Of a stretch of 64,000 nt of DNA, positions 50,715-61,128 are shown piece after piece. Position 1 is the stretch's first letter. Each line of letters begins with the position of its first letter. The stretch is taken from contig NZ_FWXV01000002.1 of assembly GCF_900176515.1 (NCBI RefSeq), forward strand, positions 186,001 through 250,000, given 5' to 3'. Below the pieces are notes generated by a model. That model did not search any database and was not told where the DNA came from. It saw only the letters and a list, made by a program, of their open reading frames with translations. Position numbers and translations under genes: made by a program. The stretch is from Kibdelosporangium aridum (GTDB taxonomy: Bacteria > Actinomycetota > Actinomycetes > Mycobacteriales > Pseudonocardiaceae).

Positions 50715-52660
50715 GTCTGCTCCTCTGGGGTCACCAGGGCGAGGGGTTGGTTCAGCGCGACCTGTTGGCCCGCTTGCACATGCAGCTCGGTGAGCACGCC
50801 GTCGACCGGCGCCGCGATCGTGTGCTCCATCTTCATCGCTTCCACGACCAGCAACGGCGTTCCCGCGGCGACTCGGTCACCGACCGCGGCCTTGACCACG
50901 AGCACAGTTCCGGGCATCGGGCTGGTGACCGGTCCGCCCTCGGCACCGGAGACCGCCGATTCCTCCAGCAGCGAATGCTCGTCGACGGCCCACGTGAAGC
51001 CGTCGGACGCCAGCCACAACACCGAACCTGACTTCGCCCGGCGATACCGGTACGTCCGGCCGTCGAAAGTCAGTCGCAAAACCGAACCGTCGACAGCGGC
51101 CGATGCCGGAACGAAAGCACCACCGTCAACGGAAACCGAAGAGTCACGGGCGCAGACCGTCACCTGGCGGTCGCCGGAATCGAGCCGGACAGAGAATCCG
51201 GCGGCACCGCCGACTCGCCAGCCGGAAGGAACGTCCCACGGGTCGACGACCGGACCGGAAGGCTGCAACGCCAGCAGTTCGTCCAACGCCGCCGCCGCGA
51301 ACACGTGGTCCGGAGTGGACTGGACAAAGGCCGCCCGCCGGGAAACCAGCTGCGTGTCCAGCCGACCGGCCACGACATCGGGGTCAGCGAGCAACTCCCG
51401 GAGATAGGCGACGTTCGTGCCCACGCCGAGCACAGCCGTTTCCGCCAAAGCCGAGGACAACCGTCCCAAGGCTTCGGAACGCGTCGGCGCCCAGGCAATG
51501 ACCTTGGCGAGCATCGGGTCGTAGTCCGAGCCGACAACGCCACCGACACGCAAACCGGAGTCGACGCGGACATCGGCTGGCTCGACAACGTCGAGCACGG
51601 TTCCGCCGGTCGGCAGGAAATCACGCGATGGATCCTCGGCGTAAACCCGCGCCTCGACTGCGTGCCCGTTCAGCGAAACGGACGACATCGCAAGCGGTTC
51701 ACCCGCGGCCACGCGAAGCTGCCACTCGACCAGGTCAAGGCCGGTCACCAATTCGGTCACCGGGTGTTCCACCTGCAGCCGGGTGTTCATCTCCATGAAG
51801 AAGAACTCGTCCGGCCGGTCCGCGGAAACAATGCACTCCACAGTGCCCGCGCCCGTATAACCAACGGCACGAGCGGCATCGACTGCGGAAGAACCCATCC
51901 GCTCACGCATTTCCGGCGTGAGCAAAGGCGAGGGCGCCTCTTCGATGATCTTCTGGTGCCTGCGTTGCAGACTGCATTCGCGCTCACCCAGGTGGATCAC
52001 GTTGCCGTGGGCATCCGCGAGCACCTGGATCTCGATGTGCCGTGGCCGCTGCACGAAACGCTCGATCAGCAGCGTGTCGTCGCCGAAAGACCCACGGGCT
52101 TCCCGGCGTGCGGACTCAATCGCCGCCGCCAGCTCGGAATCCGACGTGACCAGGCGCATGCCCTTTCCGCCACCACCGGCGGAAGGCTTCAGCAAGACCG
52201 GAAAACCGATCTCCGCGGCCGCGTCGATGAGATCCGCGTCGGTCATCCCCGGCTCGGTCCGCCCAGGGACGACCGGGACTCCCGCGGCCATCACGGTCTG
52301 CTTGGCCCGGATCTTGTCGCCCATGGCCTCGATCGCGGCGACCGGCGGGCCGACGAACACCAGCCCGGCGTCCGCACACGCCCGCGCGAAGTCGACATTC
52401 TCCGCCAGGAAGCCGTAACCGGGGTGGATCGCCTCGGCGCCGGTCGACAACGCGGCCTCGATGATCCGCGGGATCGACAGGTAGCTGTCGCGCGCCGCCG
52501 CCGGTCCGATCCGGACAGCCGTGTCGGCTTCGAGCACGTGCCGCGCGTCGGCGTCCGCGTCGCTGTAGACGGCGATCGAACGCACGCCCATCCGCGCGAG
52601 GGTCCGGGTGATCCGGACGGCGATCTCGCCGCGGTTGGCGATCAGGACTCGCTGGAACAT
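50711..52660 (-). CDS. Acyl-CoA carboxylase biotin carboxylase/BCCP subunit (AccA1-like)
   Basis: A 649-residue alpha subunit. Biotin carboxylase occupies about residues 1-450: the ATP-grasp glycine loop is [14 protein letters not shown] and the carboxylation site region is [17 protein letters not shown]. The C-terminal biotinyl domain holds Lys610 in [10 protein letters not shown]. The subunit carboxylates biotin with bicarbonate and ATP for the adjacent carboxyltransferase. By operon context the enzyme is most likely 3-methylcrotonyl-CoA carboxylase. It starts 4 bases after the carboxyltransferase stop. Confidence 0.93.
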   Translation of the reverse strand: MFQRVLIANRGEIAVRITRTLARMGVRSIAVYSDADADARHVLEADTAVRIGPAAARDSYLSIPRIIEAALSTGAEAIHPGYGFLAENVDFARACADAGLVFVGPPVAAIEAMGDKIRAKQTVMAAGVPVVPGRTEPGMTDADLIDAAAEIGFPVLLKPSAGGGGKGMRLVTSDSELAAAIESARREARGSFGDDTLLIERFVQRPRHIEIQVLADAHGNVIHLGERECSLQRRHQKIIEEAPSPLLTPEMRERMGSSAVDAARAVGYTGAGTVECIVSADRPDEFFFMEMNTRLQVEHPVTELVTGLDLVEWQLRVAAGEPLAMSSVSLNGHAVEARVYAEDPSRDFLPTGGTVLDVVEPADVRVDSGLRVGGVVGSDYDPMLAKVIAWAPTRSEALGRLSSALAETAVLGVGTNVAYLRELLADPDVVAGRLDTQLVSRRAAFVQSTPDHVFAAAALDELLALQPSGPVVDPWDVPSGWRVGGAAGFSVRLDSGDRQVTVCARDSSVSVDGGAFVPASAAVDGSVLRLTFDGRTYRYRRAKSGSVLWLASDGFTWAVDEHSLLEESAVSGAEGGPVTSPMPGTVLVVKAAVGDRVAAGTPLLVVEAMKMEHTIAAPVDGVLTELHVQAGQQVALNQPLALVTPEEQT

Positions 52661-52664
52661 CGCA

Positions 52665-54278
52665 TCACATCCGGAAAACGCCGTAGCCGACTTCTTCGAG
52701 TTCCGCGTTCGCGGCCACCGACAGCGCCAGGCCGAGCACGGTCCTGGTGTCGGCGGGGTCGATCACGCCGTCGTCCCACAGCCGCGCGGTCGAGTAGTAC
52801 GGGTTGCCCTGGTCCTCGTACTGCTGGCGGATCGGGTCCTTGAACGCTTCCTCGTCCGCGGCGGACCATTCGCCGCCGCCTGCCTCGATCTGGTCACGGC
52901 GGACCGTCGCGAGCACCGACGCGGCCTGCTCACCGCCCATCACGGAGATCCGGGCGTTGGGCCACATCCACAGGAACCGCGGCGAATACGCGCGGCCACA
53001 CATCGAGTAGTTGCCCGCGCCGAAGGATCCGCCGATCACCACGGTGAACTTCGGCACCCGCGCGCACGCCACCGCGGTGACCATCTTGGCGCCGTGCTTG
53101 GCGATCCCGCCGGCCTCGTAGTCCTTGCCGACCATGAACCCGGTGATGTTCTGCAGGAACACCAAGGGGATCCGGCGCTTGTCGCACAGTTCGATGAAGT
53201 GCGCGCCCTTCAACGCCGACTCACCGAACAGGACACCGTTGTTGGCGATGATCCCGACCGGGTGGCCGTGGATCCGCGCGAACCCGGTGACCAATGTCGT
53301 GCCGTACTCACGTTTGAACTCACGGAACCGGCTGCCGTCGACTACGCGCGCGATGACTTCTCTGACGTCATAAGGAGTCCGGGAATCGGTCGGCACGACA
53401 CCGTACAACTCGGACGGATCCACGACGGGCTCTTCGACCGGCGCGACGTCCCACGGCTTGGGAACCCGCGGGCCTACTGTGGACACGATCGACCGGACGA
53501 TCCGCAGCGCGTGCGCGTCGTCCTCGGCCAAGTGGTCGGTCACACCGGAGACCCTGGAGTGCACGTCACCGCCGCCGAGTTCCTCGGCCGTGACGACCTC
53601 GCCGGTCGCGGCCTTCACCAACGGCGGCCCGCCCAGGAAGATCGTGCCCTGGTTGCGCACGATCACCGCTTCGTCGCTCATCGCCGGGACGTACGCGCCA
53701 CCGGCGGTGCACGACCCCAGCACGGCGGCGATCTGCGGGATGCCCCGTGCCGACATGGTCGCCTGGTTGTAGAAGATCCGGCCGAAGTGCTCCCGGTCCG
53801 GGAAGACGTCGTCCTGCTTGGGCAGGAACGCGCCACCCGAGTCGACCAGGTACACACACGGAAGGTTGTTGTGCAGCGCGACTTCTTGCGCGCGCAAGTG
53901 CTTCTTCACGGTCACCGGGTAGTACGTGCCGCCCTTGACCGTGGCGTCGTTGGCGACGATGACGCACTCGCGGCCGGACACCCGGCCGACGCCGGTGATG
54001 ATCCCGGCGGCGGGCGCCTCGTCGGAATACATCCCGTTGGCGGCCAAGGGGGACAGTTCGAGGAACGGCGAGCCGGGGTCGAGCAGCGAGTCCACCCGGT
54101 CGCGGGGCAGGAGTTTGCCGCGCTCGACGTGCCGCTTGCGGGCCTTCTCCGGGCCGCCCTCGCGTGCCTTGGCGAGACGTTCCCGCAGGTCATCGACGAG
54201 CTCGGTGTGCTCTTTGACGTAGCGCTGGTAGGCCGGATCCGACGGGTCCGCCTGGCTGCGCAGCACGGGCGCGTCCAT
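52665..54278 (-). CDS. Acyl-CoA carboxylase carboxyltransferase subunit (AccD1-like)
   Basis: A 537-residue beta subunit of the crotonase-fold carboxyltransferase family. Both acyl-CoA and carboxybiotin half-domains are present, with [16 protein letters not shown] and [15 protein letters not shown] as the two oxyanion-hole regions. The length and the [16 protein letters not shown]-like segment ([16 protein letters not shown]) are closest to methylcrotonyl-CoA carboxylase beta subunits. It is the first gene of the three-gene operon. Two copies of an operator also found at the TetR gene promoter lie directly upstream (54289-54332). Confidence 0.92.
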   Translation of the reverse strand: MDAPVLRSQADPSDPAYQRYVKEHTELVDDLRERLAKAREGGPEKARKRHVERGKLLPRDRVDSLLDPGSPFLELSPLAANGMYSDEAPAAGIITGVGRVSGRECVIVANDATVKGGTYYPVTVKKHLRAQEVALHNNLPCVYLVDSGGAFLPKQDDVFPDREHFGRIFYNQATMSARGIPQIAAVLGSCTAGGAYVPAMSDEAVIVRNQGTIFLGGPPLVKAATGEVVTAEELGGGDVHSRVSGVTDHLAEDDAHALRIVRSIVSTVGPRVPKPWDVAPVEEPVVDPSELYGVVPTDSRTPYDVREVIARVVDGSRFREFKREYGTTLVTGFARIHGHPVGIIANNGVLFGESALKGAHFIELCDKRRIPLVFLQNITGFMVGKDYEAGGIAKHGAKMVTAVACARVPKFTVVIGGSFGAGNYSMCGRAYSPRFLWMWPNARISVMGGEQAASVLATVRRDQIEAGGGEWSAADEEAFKDPIRQQYEDQGNPYYSTARLWDDGVIDPADTRTVLGLALSVAANAELEEVGYGVFRM

Positions 54279-54288
54279 CTCGCTCCCT

Positions 54289-54332
54289 GTTAGTCAGCGT
54301 TAACTCCTGGCCCAATGTTAGCGCTGACTAAC
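54289..54332. promoter_or_regulatory. Two inverted 16-bp operators upstream of the carboxylase operon
   Basis: GTTAGTCAGCGTTAAC (54289-54304) and, on the other strand, GTTAGTCAGCGCTAAC (54332-54317) differ at one base. A third copy, GTTAGTACTCGCTAAC, lies at the TetR promoter (55300-55315). The first is 10 bases from the start codon region and overlaps where the -10 should be. Confidence 0.75.
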
Positions 54333-54346
54333 GCGCCCGTCCAGCG

Positions 54347-54374
54347 GAAGGGCCCCGCCGTGGCGAGGCCCTTC
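54347..54374 (-). terminator. Terminator of the SGNH lipase gene
   Basis: GAAGGGCC (54347-54354) pairs with GGCCCTTC (54367-54374), with a further CGC/GCG inner pairing, 16 bases past the lipase stop codon in the minus direction. Confidence 0.65.
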
Positions 54375-54390
54375 ATCACACTGTCCCCGG

Positions 54391-55179
54391 TCAGCCGGTG
54401 ACCGCGTTGAGCGCGGGCAGGTAGCCGCGGGACTGACCGTTGCGGTTGGGGTGGTAGGACTCGTCGACCGGCCACGTGAGGCTGTTGAGCCACCAGTCGC
54501 TCGAACAGATCTCATGCCCCGTCCACGCGTTGCGGATGTCGACGAACGTGAAGCCCGCCGCGGCCGCGCGCTGCGCGGTCACCTGGGCCAGCACGTCCGC
54601 ACCGCTGTTGATCGCCGAGCGCTTGGTGTCCGACATCCCGACGTTGCAGGTTCCCGGCACCTTGTAGAACCTCGGATAGCCGAGCACGATCACCCGCGCG
54701 GACGGCGCCCGCTGCTTGATCGTGTTGTACGTGTTGTCCAATCTGGCCGGCAGTGTGTTGCGGGCGAACGTCTTGCCTTGCTCCACCCGGTTGACACACG
54801 TCGAGTCACTGCCAAGCGTGCACGTGGTGATCACGTCGACGAAGCCGGCGTCGTTGCCGCCGATCGAGATGGTCACCAGTGACGTGCTCGCCGACAGGGA
54901 GCCGACCTGGTTGTTCAGCACGTCCGACGTGGTCGCGCCGGAGCACGCGGCGAACGTGAAGGAAGCAGGCGAGTGGCTGTTCGCCCACAGTTGCGGGTAG
55001 GCGTTGGAGCTGCGCTTGCAGCCGCCACCGCTGTACGAACCGCCGGTACCGACACCGGATGAGTACGAATCACCCAGTGCCACATAGTTCTCAGCTGCCG
55101 CGTTGGCAGGCACCGACAGGACAGTCAAGCCCACGGCGGTAGCCGCGAGGCATAACAGGACACGGAACGGTCGCCTCAT
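54391..55179 (-). CDS. Secreted SGNH/GDSL lipase or esterase
   Basis: A 262-residue secreted hydrolase. The signal peptide ends ANA near residue 28. Block I is VALGDSYSSG with the nucleophile Ser, the oxyanion Gly and Asn are in CSGATTSD and IGGNDAGF, and the catalytic Asp/His lie in VDESYHPNRNG near the C-terminus. Cysteine pairs match the three-disulfide Streptomyces-type lipases. It would cleave lipids or other esters outside the cell. It sits between the TetR gene and the carboxylase operon but has its own terminator and is unlikely to belong to their pathway. Confidence 0.9.
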   Translation of the reverse strand: MRRPFRVLLCLAATAVGLTVLSVPANAAAENYVALGDSYSSGVGTGGSYSGGGCKRSSNAYPQLWANSHSPASFTFAACSGATTSDVLNNQVGSLSASTSLVTISIGGNDAGFVDVITTCTLGSDSTCVNRVEQGKTFARNTLPARLDNTYNTIKQRAPSARVIVLGYPRFYKVPGTCNVGMSDTKRSAINSGADVLAQVTAQRAAAAGFTFVDIRNAWTGHEICSSDWWLNSLTWPVDESYHPNRNGQSRGYLPALNAVTG

Positions 55180-55299
55180 TGAGCCCTCCGCGAAAGAGTC
55201 CCTCGTTGGCAGGGATGGGACTTCTCATCATCAGCGCAGGTAGGCCCGTTAAGGAAGAATCTGGTGAATTGTTAACCCGACCGTATGTATCCGTCAGGT

Positions 55300-55317
55300 G
55301 TTAGTACTCGCTAACGT
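55300..55317 (+). promoter_or_regulatory. TetR gene promoter/operator
   Basis: GTTAGTACTCGCTAAC (55300-55315) matches the two operators at 54289-54332. TAACGT (55312-55317) 12 bases before the ATG can serve as -10, so the regulator probably represses itself. Confidence 0.65.
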
Positions 55318-55329
55318 CACCGGGCTAGC

Positions 55330-55926
55330 ATGGCTCTCGTGTTGTCACAACAGGTGTCCACGCCCGCACCGCTGAGCCGCAGGGACCAGATCCTGGCCGC
55401 AGCGGCGGAATTGTTCGCACGACACGGGTTCCACGGTGTCGGCATCGACGACATCGGTGCCGCGGTCGGCATCTCCGGCCCCGCGCTGTACCGGCATTTC
55501 CGCAGCAAGGACGCGATGCTCGGGGAGATGCTGACGTCCATCAGCGAGGTGTTGCTCGACGGCGGGCAGGCTCGCGCGCAGCGCCACCGCGACCCGGCCG
55601 AACTGCTGGCCGAACTCGTTCGCTTCCAAGTGGACTTCGCACTGGACAACCCGGCGCTGATCACCGTCCAGGAACGCAACCTCGGCAACCTGACCGATCC
55701 GGACCGCCGCCGGGTGCGCGCGTTGCAGCGCCGCTACGTCGAAGTCTGGGTCCAGGCCATCCAGGACGTTGTCGACGGCGTCGACGAACCGTCCGCGCGA
55801 GCGGCGGCACACGCGGTGTTCGGCCTGATCAACTCCACTCCGCACAGCCGTCACCTTGATCGCGGGCAAATGGCGGCATTGCTCCGCAACATGGCCATCG
55901 CTGCGTTGACCGGGCACAAGGGGTAG
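55330..55926 (+). CDS. TetR-family regulator of the carboxylase operon
   Basis: A 198-residue TetR protein with helix-turn-helix IGAAVGISGPALYRHF (about 41-56). It is the likely repressor of the accD-accA-acyl-CoA dehydrogenase operon, since the same 16-bp operator occurs at both promoters. Mycobacteria encode a comparable TetR next to accD1-accA1-fadE19 genes, which supports a branched-chain amino acid signal. An in-frame GTG at 55339 is an alternative start. Confidence 0.9.
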   Translation: MALVLSQQVSTPAPLSRRDQILAAAAELFARHGFHGVGIDDIGAAVGISGPALYRHFRSKDAMLGEMLTSISEVLLDGGQARAQRHRDPAELLAELVRFQVDFALDNPALITVQERNLGNLTDPDRRRVRALQRRYVEVWVQAIQDVVDGVDEPSARAAAHAVFGLINSTPHSRHLDRGQMAALLRNMAIAALTGHKG

Positions 55927-55967
55927 GCTTTCGCCGCTTTACCCAAACAGACGAACAGGGTTTCTCG

Positions 55968-56780
55968 ATGACCGGCGACGGCGGTTGGATTCCAGAGAAC
56001 CTCGATCCGGCGCGCCCTTCTCCCGCGCGGATCTACGACTACGCATTGGGCGGCGGCCACAATTTGGCCAGTGACCGCGAGGTGTTCGACCAGCTGGTGA
56101 AGATCCAGCCGAACGCGCGGCAGATCGCGTGGAGCAATCGGGCGTTCATGCGCCGGGCCGTGCTTTTCATGATCGAATCGGGGATCCGGCAGTTCCTCGA
56201 TCTCGGCTCCGGTATCCCGACGGTCGGCAACGTGCACGAGATCGCGCAGAAAGCCGACCCGGAATGCCGGGTGGTCTACGTGGACATCGAGGAAGTCGCG
56301 ATCGCGCACAGCAGGCTGTTGCTCGACGAGGTGGAAAAAGCCGCGATCGTGGAGGCCGACTTCACTCGTCCGGACGATGTCCTGAAGCACCCCGAGACGC
56401 TCAAGTTGATCGATTTCAGCGCACCGGTCGGCCTGCTCGCGGTCGCGAGCGTGCACCACGTCCCCGCGGAGATAGACGTCTACAGCGCGTTCGACCGCTA
56501 CCGCGACGCGGTCGTGCCCGGCAGCGCGCTGGCGATCAGCCACTTCACCGCCGACTTCGAGAAAGTGCACGCCAAGGAGATCATCGAGGCGGTGCAGGCC
56601 AAAGCGCACAACACGGCCTGCCTGCGGACCCGTAGCGAGATCATCGACCTGTTCGGCGACTTCGAGATGGTCTCGCCCGGCCTGGTGGCCGCGTCGAACT
56701 GGCGGCCGGACATCACGCCGCCGCCCGGGGTGCACCCCGAGCAGGACGGCATCTGGGCCGGGGTGGGTGTCAAGCGCTAG
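55968..56780 (+). CDS. DUF574-type SAM-dependent methyltransferase
   Basis: A 270-residue protein of the actinobacterial DUF574 family, recognisable from the N-terminal LDPARPSPARIYDYALGGGHN and the SAM-binding FLDLGSGIPTVGNVHE (about 76-91) followed by the acidic VVYVDIEEVA. The genomes of streptomycetes and relatives carry many such paralogues; their substrates are mostly unknown. It is 41 bases downstream of the TetR gene on the same strand, but no functional link is evident. Confidence 0.88.
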   Translation: MTGDGGWIPENLDPARPSPARIYDYALGGGHNLASDREVFDQLVKIQPNARQIAWSNRAFMRRAVLFMIESGIRQFLDLGSGIPTVGNVHEIAQKADPECRVVYVDIEEVAIAHSRLLLDEVEKAAIVEADFTRPDDVLKHPETLKLIDFSAPVGLLAVASVHHVPAEIDVYSAFDRYRDAVVPGSALAISHFTADFEKVHAKEIIEAVQAKAHNTACLRTRSEIIDLFGDFEMVSPGLVAASNWRPDITPPPGVHPEQDGIWAGVGVKR

Positions 56781-57119
56781 TCAAGAGTCACTCGGCCGAC
56801 TGCGGAACGAACAGATTCTTAGCCAAACGAGTCGCGAGTCCCGACCTCGCTTCATTCGATCGGCGTAACACACGCTACGGTGAGCAACCATTCGCTGGCG
56901 CCAACTCGCCTGAATGGGCCGGGAGGGTGCGCCCGTCTACCGGATGAGTACTCCGCTGAGTAGCCTGGCCATCACCAGAACGGACCGAGAGGTGTGCAGC
57001 AGTCGTGGATCCTTCGATTGTCACGTCCCGATGGTGCCGATTGCCCGGACGGCGGTAACCCCGCGACTGCCCCAGTCCGATATCTGTACAAGACCCACTG
57101 AGAGTCCCAGGATTACCCG
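56781..57119. other. 339-bp intergenic region
   Basis: No gene is supported here. A perfect dyad TACTC-CGCT-GAGTA (56949-56962) is the only clear symmetrical element and could be an operator for the downstream GGDEF gene. It does not fit the BldD box seen at many streptomycete cyclic-di-GMP genes. Confidence 0.5.
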
Positions 57120-59306
57120 TTGCCCCGACCACAAGAGGTGCGTCGTGACACCGCAGGACAACGGCCGGTGACCCCACCGGTGCCGCTTGACCCCGAGCGT
57201 GCCCGCAGGCGCGCCGAGGTCGCCAAGGCATGGGCGCATGTGATCGGCAGGACTGCCTACGTGCCGATGACGGCCGAGGAGATGGAACAGTTCCTGCTCG
57301 AGCAGGTGCACACCCTCGCGGACGCCCTCAACGCCGAGCTGTTCGACCCGTCGTCAGCGATCGCCGTCGGCACCTCGTTGGTGCACAACGACTTCACCGG
57401 CCCGGAGAGCCTGCAGGTGACGGTGGAGATCCTGGCGGGCGCGCTGCTGCTGGACTCGGAGAACCGCACCGACCGCAGGCTGGCCGAGAAGGTCGTCGGC
57501 CTGCTGTCCAACCTGGCCACGGGCTACTCGAACGCGATCCGGCACCGCACGCTGGACCAGCAGGAGCACATCAAGCAAGCGCTGCTGAAGTCCAAGCGGG
57601 AAGCCGAACGGCGCGAACGCGCCGCGACCGAGCGGTTCGAAGAGGTCTTCCACGCCTCGGCGATCGGTATGGCGCTGACCGACATGGCCGGCAACTTCGT
57701 GCAGACCAACTCCGCGCTGGCGCACATCCTGGAGTGCCCGGAGTCCGAGCTGGCCGGTCGTAACGTCCGCGAGCTGTTCCCGGAGGAAGACGCCGACGAC
57801 GTGGTGATCTCGTACCGCGAGGTGACCGAGGGCATCATGCCGCGGATCAGGGAACGCAGGCGCATGGTCCGCCACGACGGCACCATCGCGTGGGTCTACC
57901 TGGTGATCTCGTTACTGCGGGACGTCAACGGCGTGCCCGCGTACCACGTCACGATGGTGGAGAACCTCAGCGAGCTGCAGGCGTTGCAGAACCAGCTGGG
58001 GCAGCAGTCCGTGCGGGACATGCTCACCGGCGTGGCCAACCGCCAGCACTTCCAGTCCAAATTGGACGCCGTGCTGGAAGGTGCGCGCCCGGACACGTCG
58101 ATCACGCTGCTGCACGTCGGCATCGACTCGTTCTCGGTGATCAACAACGGTCTCGGTCACCTGGCCGGTGACCGGATGCTGCAGGTGGTCGCGAACGAAC
58201 TGCGCGGGATCGTCGCGGACTACAACGCGGTGATCGGCCGCGTCGGCGGCGACGAGTTCGCGATCCTGATCGAGAACAGCCCGGGCGTGCCGCACTACCA
58301 GGTCCTGATCGACCAGATCAACGAACGCCTCGCCGAACCGACGTTCATCGGCGACACCGGCGTCGCGGTCTGTGTGAGCATCGGCGTGGCGAAGCACACC
58401 GGCCGGGCGCACGGCAGGCTGGACCTGTTGCGGGCGGCGAATTCCACGATGCGGCGCGCCAAGGCAGTCGGCAAGCGCCAGTGGGAAGCGCACAACGTCC
58501 TCGAGGACGCCGAACAGAAGGAACTCTTCGCACTGACCGCGGCCATGCCCGGCGCGTGGGAAATGGGCGAACTGGACTGTGAGTACCAACCAGTCGTCGA
58601 CTTGGCTGACGGACGCGTGGTCGCGCTGGAAGTGCTGCTGCGCTGGAACCACCCCACTGAGGGCGTGATCGGCCACTACCGCTGCCGTGACATGGCCGAG
58701 AGCACGGGCATGTCGCTGACGATCGGACCGTGGGCAGCCATGCGTGCGGCGGCGGACGCCGCCGAACACGGCACAGGCGACGTGATGCTGCGGTTCCGCC
58801 TCACGCAGATGCAGTCGTCCGACGGCAACCTGGCCGCGGTGATCAACCGGTTGATCGCCAGGAGCGGGCTGCCGCCGTCCCGGCTGGAAATCGCGCTGGA
58901 CACCCGCGCGGTCATCGCCAACCGCGGTGAAGCTCAGTCGAACCTGCAGGCGCTGCACGACAACGGTGTTGTGACCGGACTGCACGAGTTCACCGGCAGC
59001 CAGACCGAGTTCGCACTCGTCGAGGACGAGGCGATCCAGTCGGTGATCCTCGCCGGGTCGTTGGTGACGAACCGGCCAGATCTGCGCAAACCGGACTCAT
59101 TGTTGACGAAGGTCACTCGCGACATGGTGAAGAACCTCCGCAAGACGGGCGCGACCGTGAGTGTGGTCGACGTGCCGACGTCACAGGACGCGGCATGGTG
59201 GCACGCACTGGGCGTGACCCGCGGACAAGGTGATTTCGCCGGAGTTCCGGGGGATTTGGAGAGTGTGCTCCCTGAACGCTCGGCCCCGTCAGTGAACGGG
59301 GCCTGA
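57120..59306 (+). CDS. PAS-GGDEF protein with degenerate EAL domain
   Basis: A protein of up to 728 residues with four parts: an N-terminal helical region (about 25-165) of a kind I do not recognise, a PAS domain (about 170-290), a GGDEF domain (295-455) and an EAL-like domain (470-715). The GGDEF signature is intact (376-380), but the RxxD inhibitory site five residues before it reads ADYN, so feedback inhibition by cyclic-di-GMP is likely lost. In the EAL domain the signature reads EVL, the DDFG loop reads HEFT, and the metal/lysine region is IQSVILAG, so phosphodiesterase activity is unlikely. The start is uncertain: TTG 57120 with AGGA upstream was used; GTG 57168 is an alternative. Confidence 0.87.
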   Translation: MPRPQEVRRDTAGQRPVTPPVPLDPERARRRAEVAKAWAHVIGRTAYVPMTAEEMEQFLLEQVHTLADALNAELFDPSSAIAVGTSLVHNDFTGPESLQVTVEILAGALLLDSENRTDRRLAEKVVGLLSNLATGYSNAIRHRTLDQQEHIKQALLKSKREAERRERAATERFEEVFHASAIGMALTDMAGNFVQTNSALAHILECPESELAGRNVRELFPEEDADDVVISYREVTEGIMPRIRERRRMVRHDGTIAWVYLVISLLRDVNGVPAYHVTMVENLSELQALQNQLGQQSVRDMLTGVANRQHFQSKLDAVLEGARPDTSITLLHVGIDSFSVINNGLGHLAGDRMLQVVANELRGIVADYNAVIGRVGGDEFAILIENSPGVPHYQVLIDQINERLAEPTFIGDTGVAVCVSIGVAKHTGRAHGRLDLLRAANSTMRRAKAVGKRQWEAHNVLEDAEQKELFALTAAMPGAWEMGELDCEYQPVVDLADGRVVALEVLLRWNHPTEGVIGHYRCRDMAESTGMSLTIGPWAAMRAAADAAEHGTGDVMLRFRLTQMQSSDGNLAAVINRLIARSGLPPSRLEIALDTRAVIANRGEAQSNLQALHDNGVVTGLHEFTGSQTEFALVEDEAIQSVILAGSLVTNRPDLRKPDSLLTKVTRDMVKNLRKTGATVSVVDVPTSQDAAWWHALGVTRGQGDFAGVPGDLESVLPERSAPSVNGA
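59282..59303 (+). terminator. Hairpin overlapping the end of the GGDEF gene
   Basis: GGCCCCGT (59282-59289) pairs perfectly with ACGGGGCC (59296-59303) across a 6-base loop, just before the TGA stop. No T-tract follows. Confidence 0.5.
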
Positions 59307-59396
59307 AGTTACCGGCAATCGTAGATCATCCAACCGGGTGACGGATCACATGCCCGGTCTTGTCATGCGGCAGCCCGGCTGTTGGAAGATGTCCTA

Positions 59397-59882
59397 GTGG
59401 ACCCGAACTCCGAGCAACCGCAAGGCATCATCGCCGCAGCCAGCCAAGCGCTGGCGTCGATGCACGCCGGTGAGGACACGGCGGCAGTCGAACGAATGAC
59501 TGCCTTCGCCGAAGACCGGGGCCGCGAAGAAGCCACCGACCTGATGCTGATGCTGTTCCGCGAATGCAGCGCGATGGTGGCAACCCTGGGCTCAGGCGGG
59601 ACAGCGCCAGTGAAGATGCAGGTCTACGACGACGACGGCAAAGAAGTCCCGATCGACGAAGCAGACCCACCAGTGCGTACCGCGGTGCGGACCCTGCTGG
59701 CCGAGGTGCACGGCGACACCGAGGCAGCGAAGGACCAGATCGAAATCGCACTGGCCAATGCGGCACCGGCCGAAATGGCCATGGTGATGATGCAGGCACT
59801 GCGCTGGACGATAAAGCTGGCCGCGGAATGTACGAGCCGGGATTTGCCGGTCGCCGGCTGGATCACCGAGGCCCTGTCCTGA
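59397..59882 (+). CDS. Small hypothetical protein
   Basis: A 161-residue, acidic and largely alpha-helical protein that I do not recognise. No signal peptide or membrane segment is visible. Alanine/glutamate-rich helices flank a central segment (KMQVYDDDGKEVPIDEADPP) with a two-strand look. The start is GTG 59397, eight bases after GGAAG; a TTG at 59382 is an alternative. It lies 90 bases downstream of the GGDEF gene on the same strand and converges on metX. Confidence 0.65.
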   Translation: MDPNSEQPQGIIAAASQALASMHAGEDTAAVERMTAFAEDRGREEATDLMLMLFRECSAMVATLGSGGTAPVKMQVYDDDGKEVPIDEADPPVRTAVRTLLAEVHGDTEAAKDQIEIALANAAPAEMAMVMMQALRWTIKLAAECTSRDLPVAGWITEALS

Positions 59883-59922
59883 GTCCCGGCGCTGGGATTG
59901 GGGTTGGCGTTGTCGAGAGCGG

Positions 59923-60984
59923 TCAGGAGGTCAGCAGTTCCTTCACCAAGGCTGACACCTGACCGGTTTCGATCAGGAAAGCGTCATGTCCGTAAGGCGA
60001 ATTGACCACGCGCACCTCACCGGCGCCGGGAATACCGCGAGCCAACTCGGCCTGCTGAGACAACGGGTACAACCGATCACTGTCGATCCCAGCGACAACG
60101 GTCCTTGCCTGAACCCGGTTCAAAGCCGCCGAAATCCCGCCACGACCCCTGCCGACGTCGTGTGAATTCATCGCCTCCGTGAGCACCACATAACTGCCTG
60201 CGTCGAACCGCCGGACCAGTTTGGCCGCGTGGTGGTCCAAGTAGGACTCGACAGCGAATCGGCCGTCGCCCTGTGGCGAACGGCCGAAACGTGCCGCTAG
60301 TTCCGGCTCGCTGCGATACGTGATGTGTGCGATCTGCCGCGCGATTCCGAGGCCCGCGACAGGGCCTGCCGAGCCGTGGTAGTCGCCGCCCTGCCAGCCG
60401 GGATCTGCCCGGATCGCACGCAACTGCGGCGCGGCCCAAGCAATCTGGTCAGCGGAAGCGGCCGCGGGACACGCGAGCAACAACAAAGTGGCCACCCGCG
60501 AGGGAAACATCACGGCCCACTCAAGCGCCCGCATCCCGCCCATGGACCCGCCAAGCACCGCGGCCCACGAAGAAATCCCCAGAGCGTCAGCGAAAAGCGC
60601 CTCGGCGGCAACCTGGTCCCGCACGGTCAACGACGGAAACCTGCTGCCCCAAACCTTCCCGTCCGGAGCCAAGGACGAAGGCCCGGTACTCCCCTGGCAC
60701 CCGCCGAGCACATTCGGGACCACAACGAAGTACTGGTTCGTGTCCACGGCCTTGCCGGGGCCCACGAGGCCGTCCCACCACCCCGGCTCACCCGGCCCGG
60801 CCACATGACTGTCGCCCGTCAGGGCATGCAGGATCAAAACAGCGGGCGACGAAGGCGATCCCCAAGTCTCATAGGCGATCCGCACATCCGGCAACGAGAA
60901 GCCGGACTCGAGCACGAGTGGCTGTGGAAGACGGACCCAGCGGCGACGCCCCGCTGGATTCCCCTCTCGCCAGCCACCGGTCAC
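59923..60984 (-). CDS. metX: Homoserine O-acetyltransferase
   Basis: A 353-residue alpha/beta-hydrolase fold enzyme that acetylates L-homoserine with acetyl-CoA, the committed step toward methionine. The triad is Ser147 in [12 protein letters not shown], Asp303 in GIDSDRLYP and His333 in SPYGHDAFL. The conserved HALTGDSHV and [12 protein letters not shown] segments identify MetX among hydrolases. I used the GTG at 60984; the frame is open to 61116, but the added residues are glycine/arginine-rich and unlike the family. No metY gene adjoins it, although the partner sulfhydrylase commonly does. Confidence 0.9.
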   Translation of the reverse strand: MTGGWREGNPAGRRRWVRLPQPLVLESGFSLPDVRIAYETWGSPSSPAVLILHALTGDSHVAGPGEPGWWDGLVGPGKAVDTNQYFVVVPNVLGGCQGSTGPSSLAPDGKVWGSRFPSLTVRDQVAAEALFADALGISSWAAVLGGSMGGMRALEWAVMFPSRVATLLLLACPAAASADQIAWAAPQLRAIRADPGWQGGDYHGSAGPVAGLGIARQIAHITYRSEPELAARFGRSPQGDGRFAVESYLDHHAAKLVRRFDAGSYVVLTEAMNSHDVGRGRGGISAALNRVQARTVVAGIDSDRLYPLSQQAELARGIPGAGEVRVVNSPYGHDAFLIETGQVSALVKELLTS

Positions 60985-61128
60985 GTGTTCGCCTTCGCCG
61001 CGCGCAAGCCAGCCTCCAGGTCCGCCGACACCGACCAGCCCTCGCTTGCCATGCCTGCAGAAGCTAGCTACGGCTGAACGCCCTCCACCATAGCGTCCAC
61101 CCACTGGAACCTTCACGGAAAATAAGTC

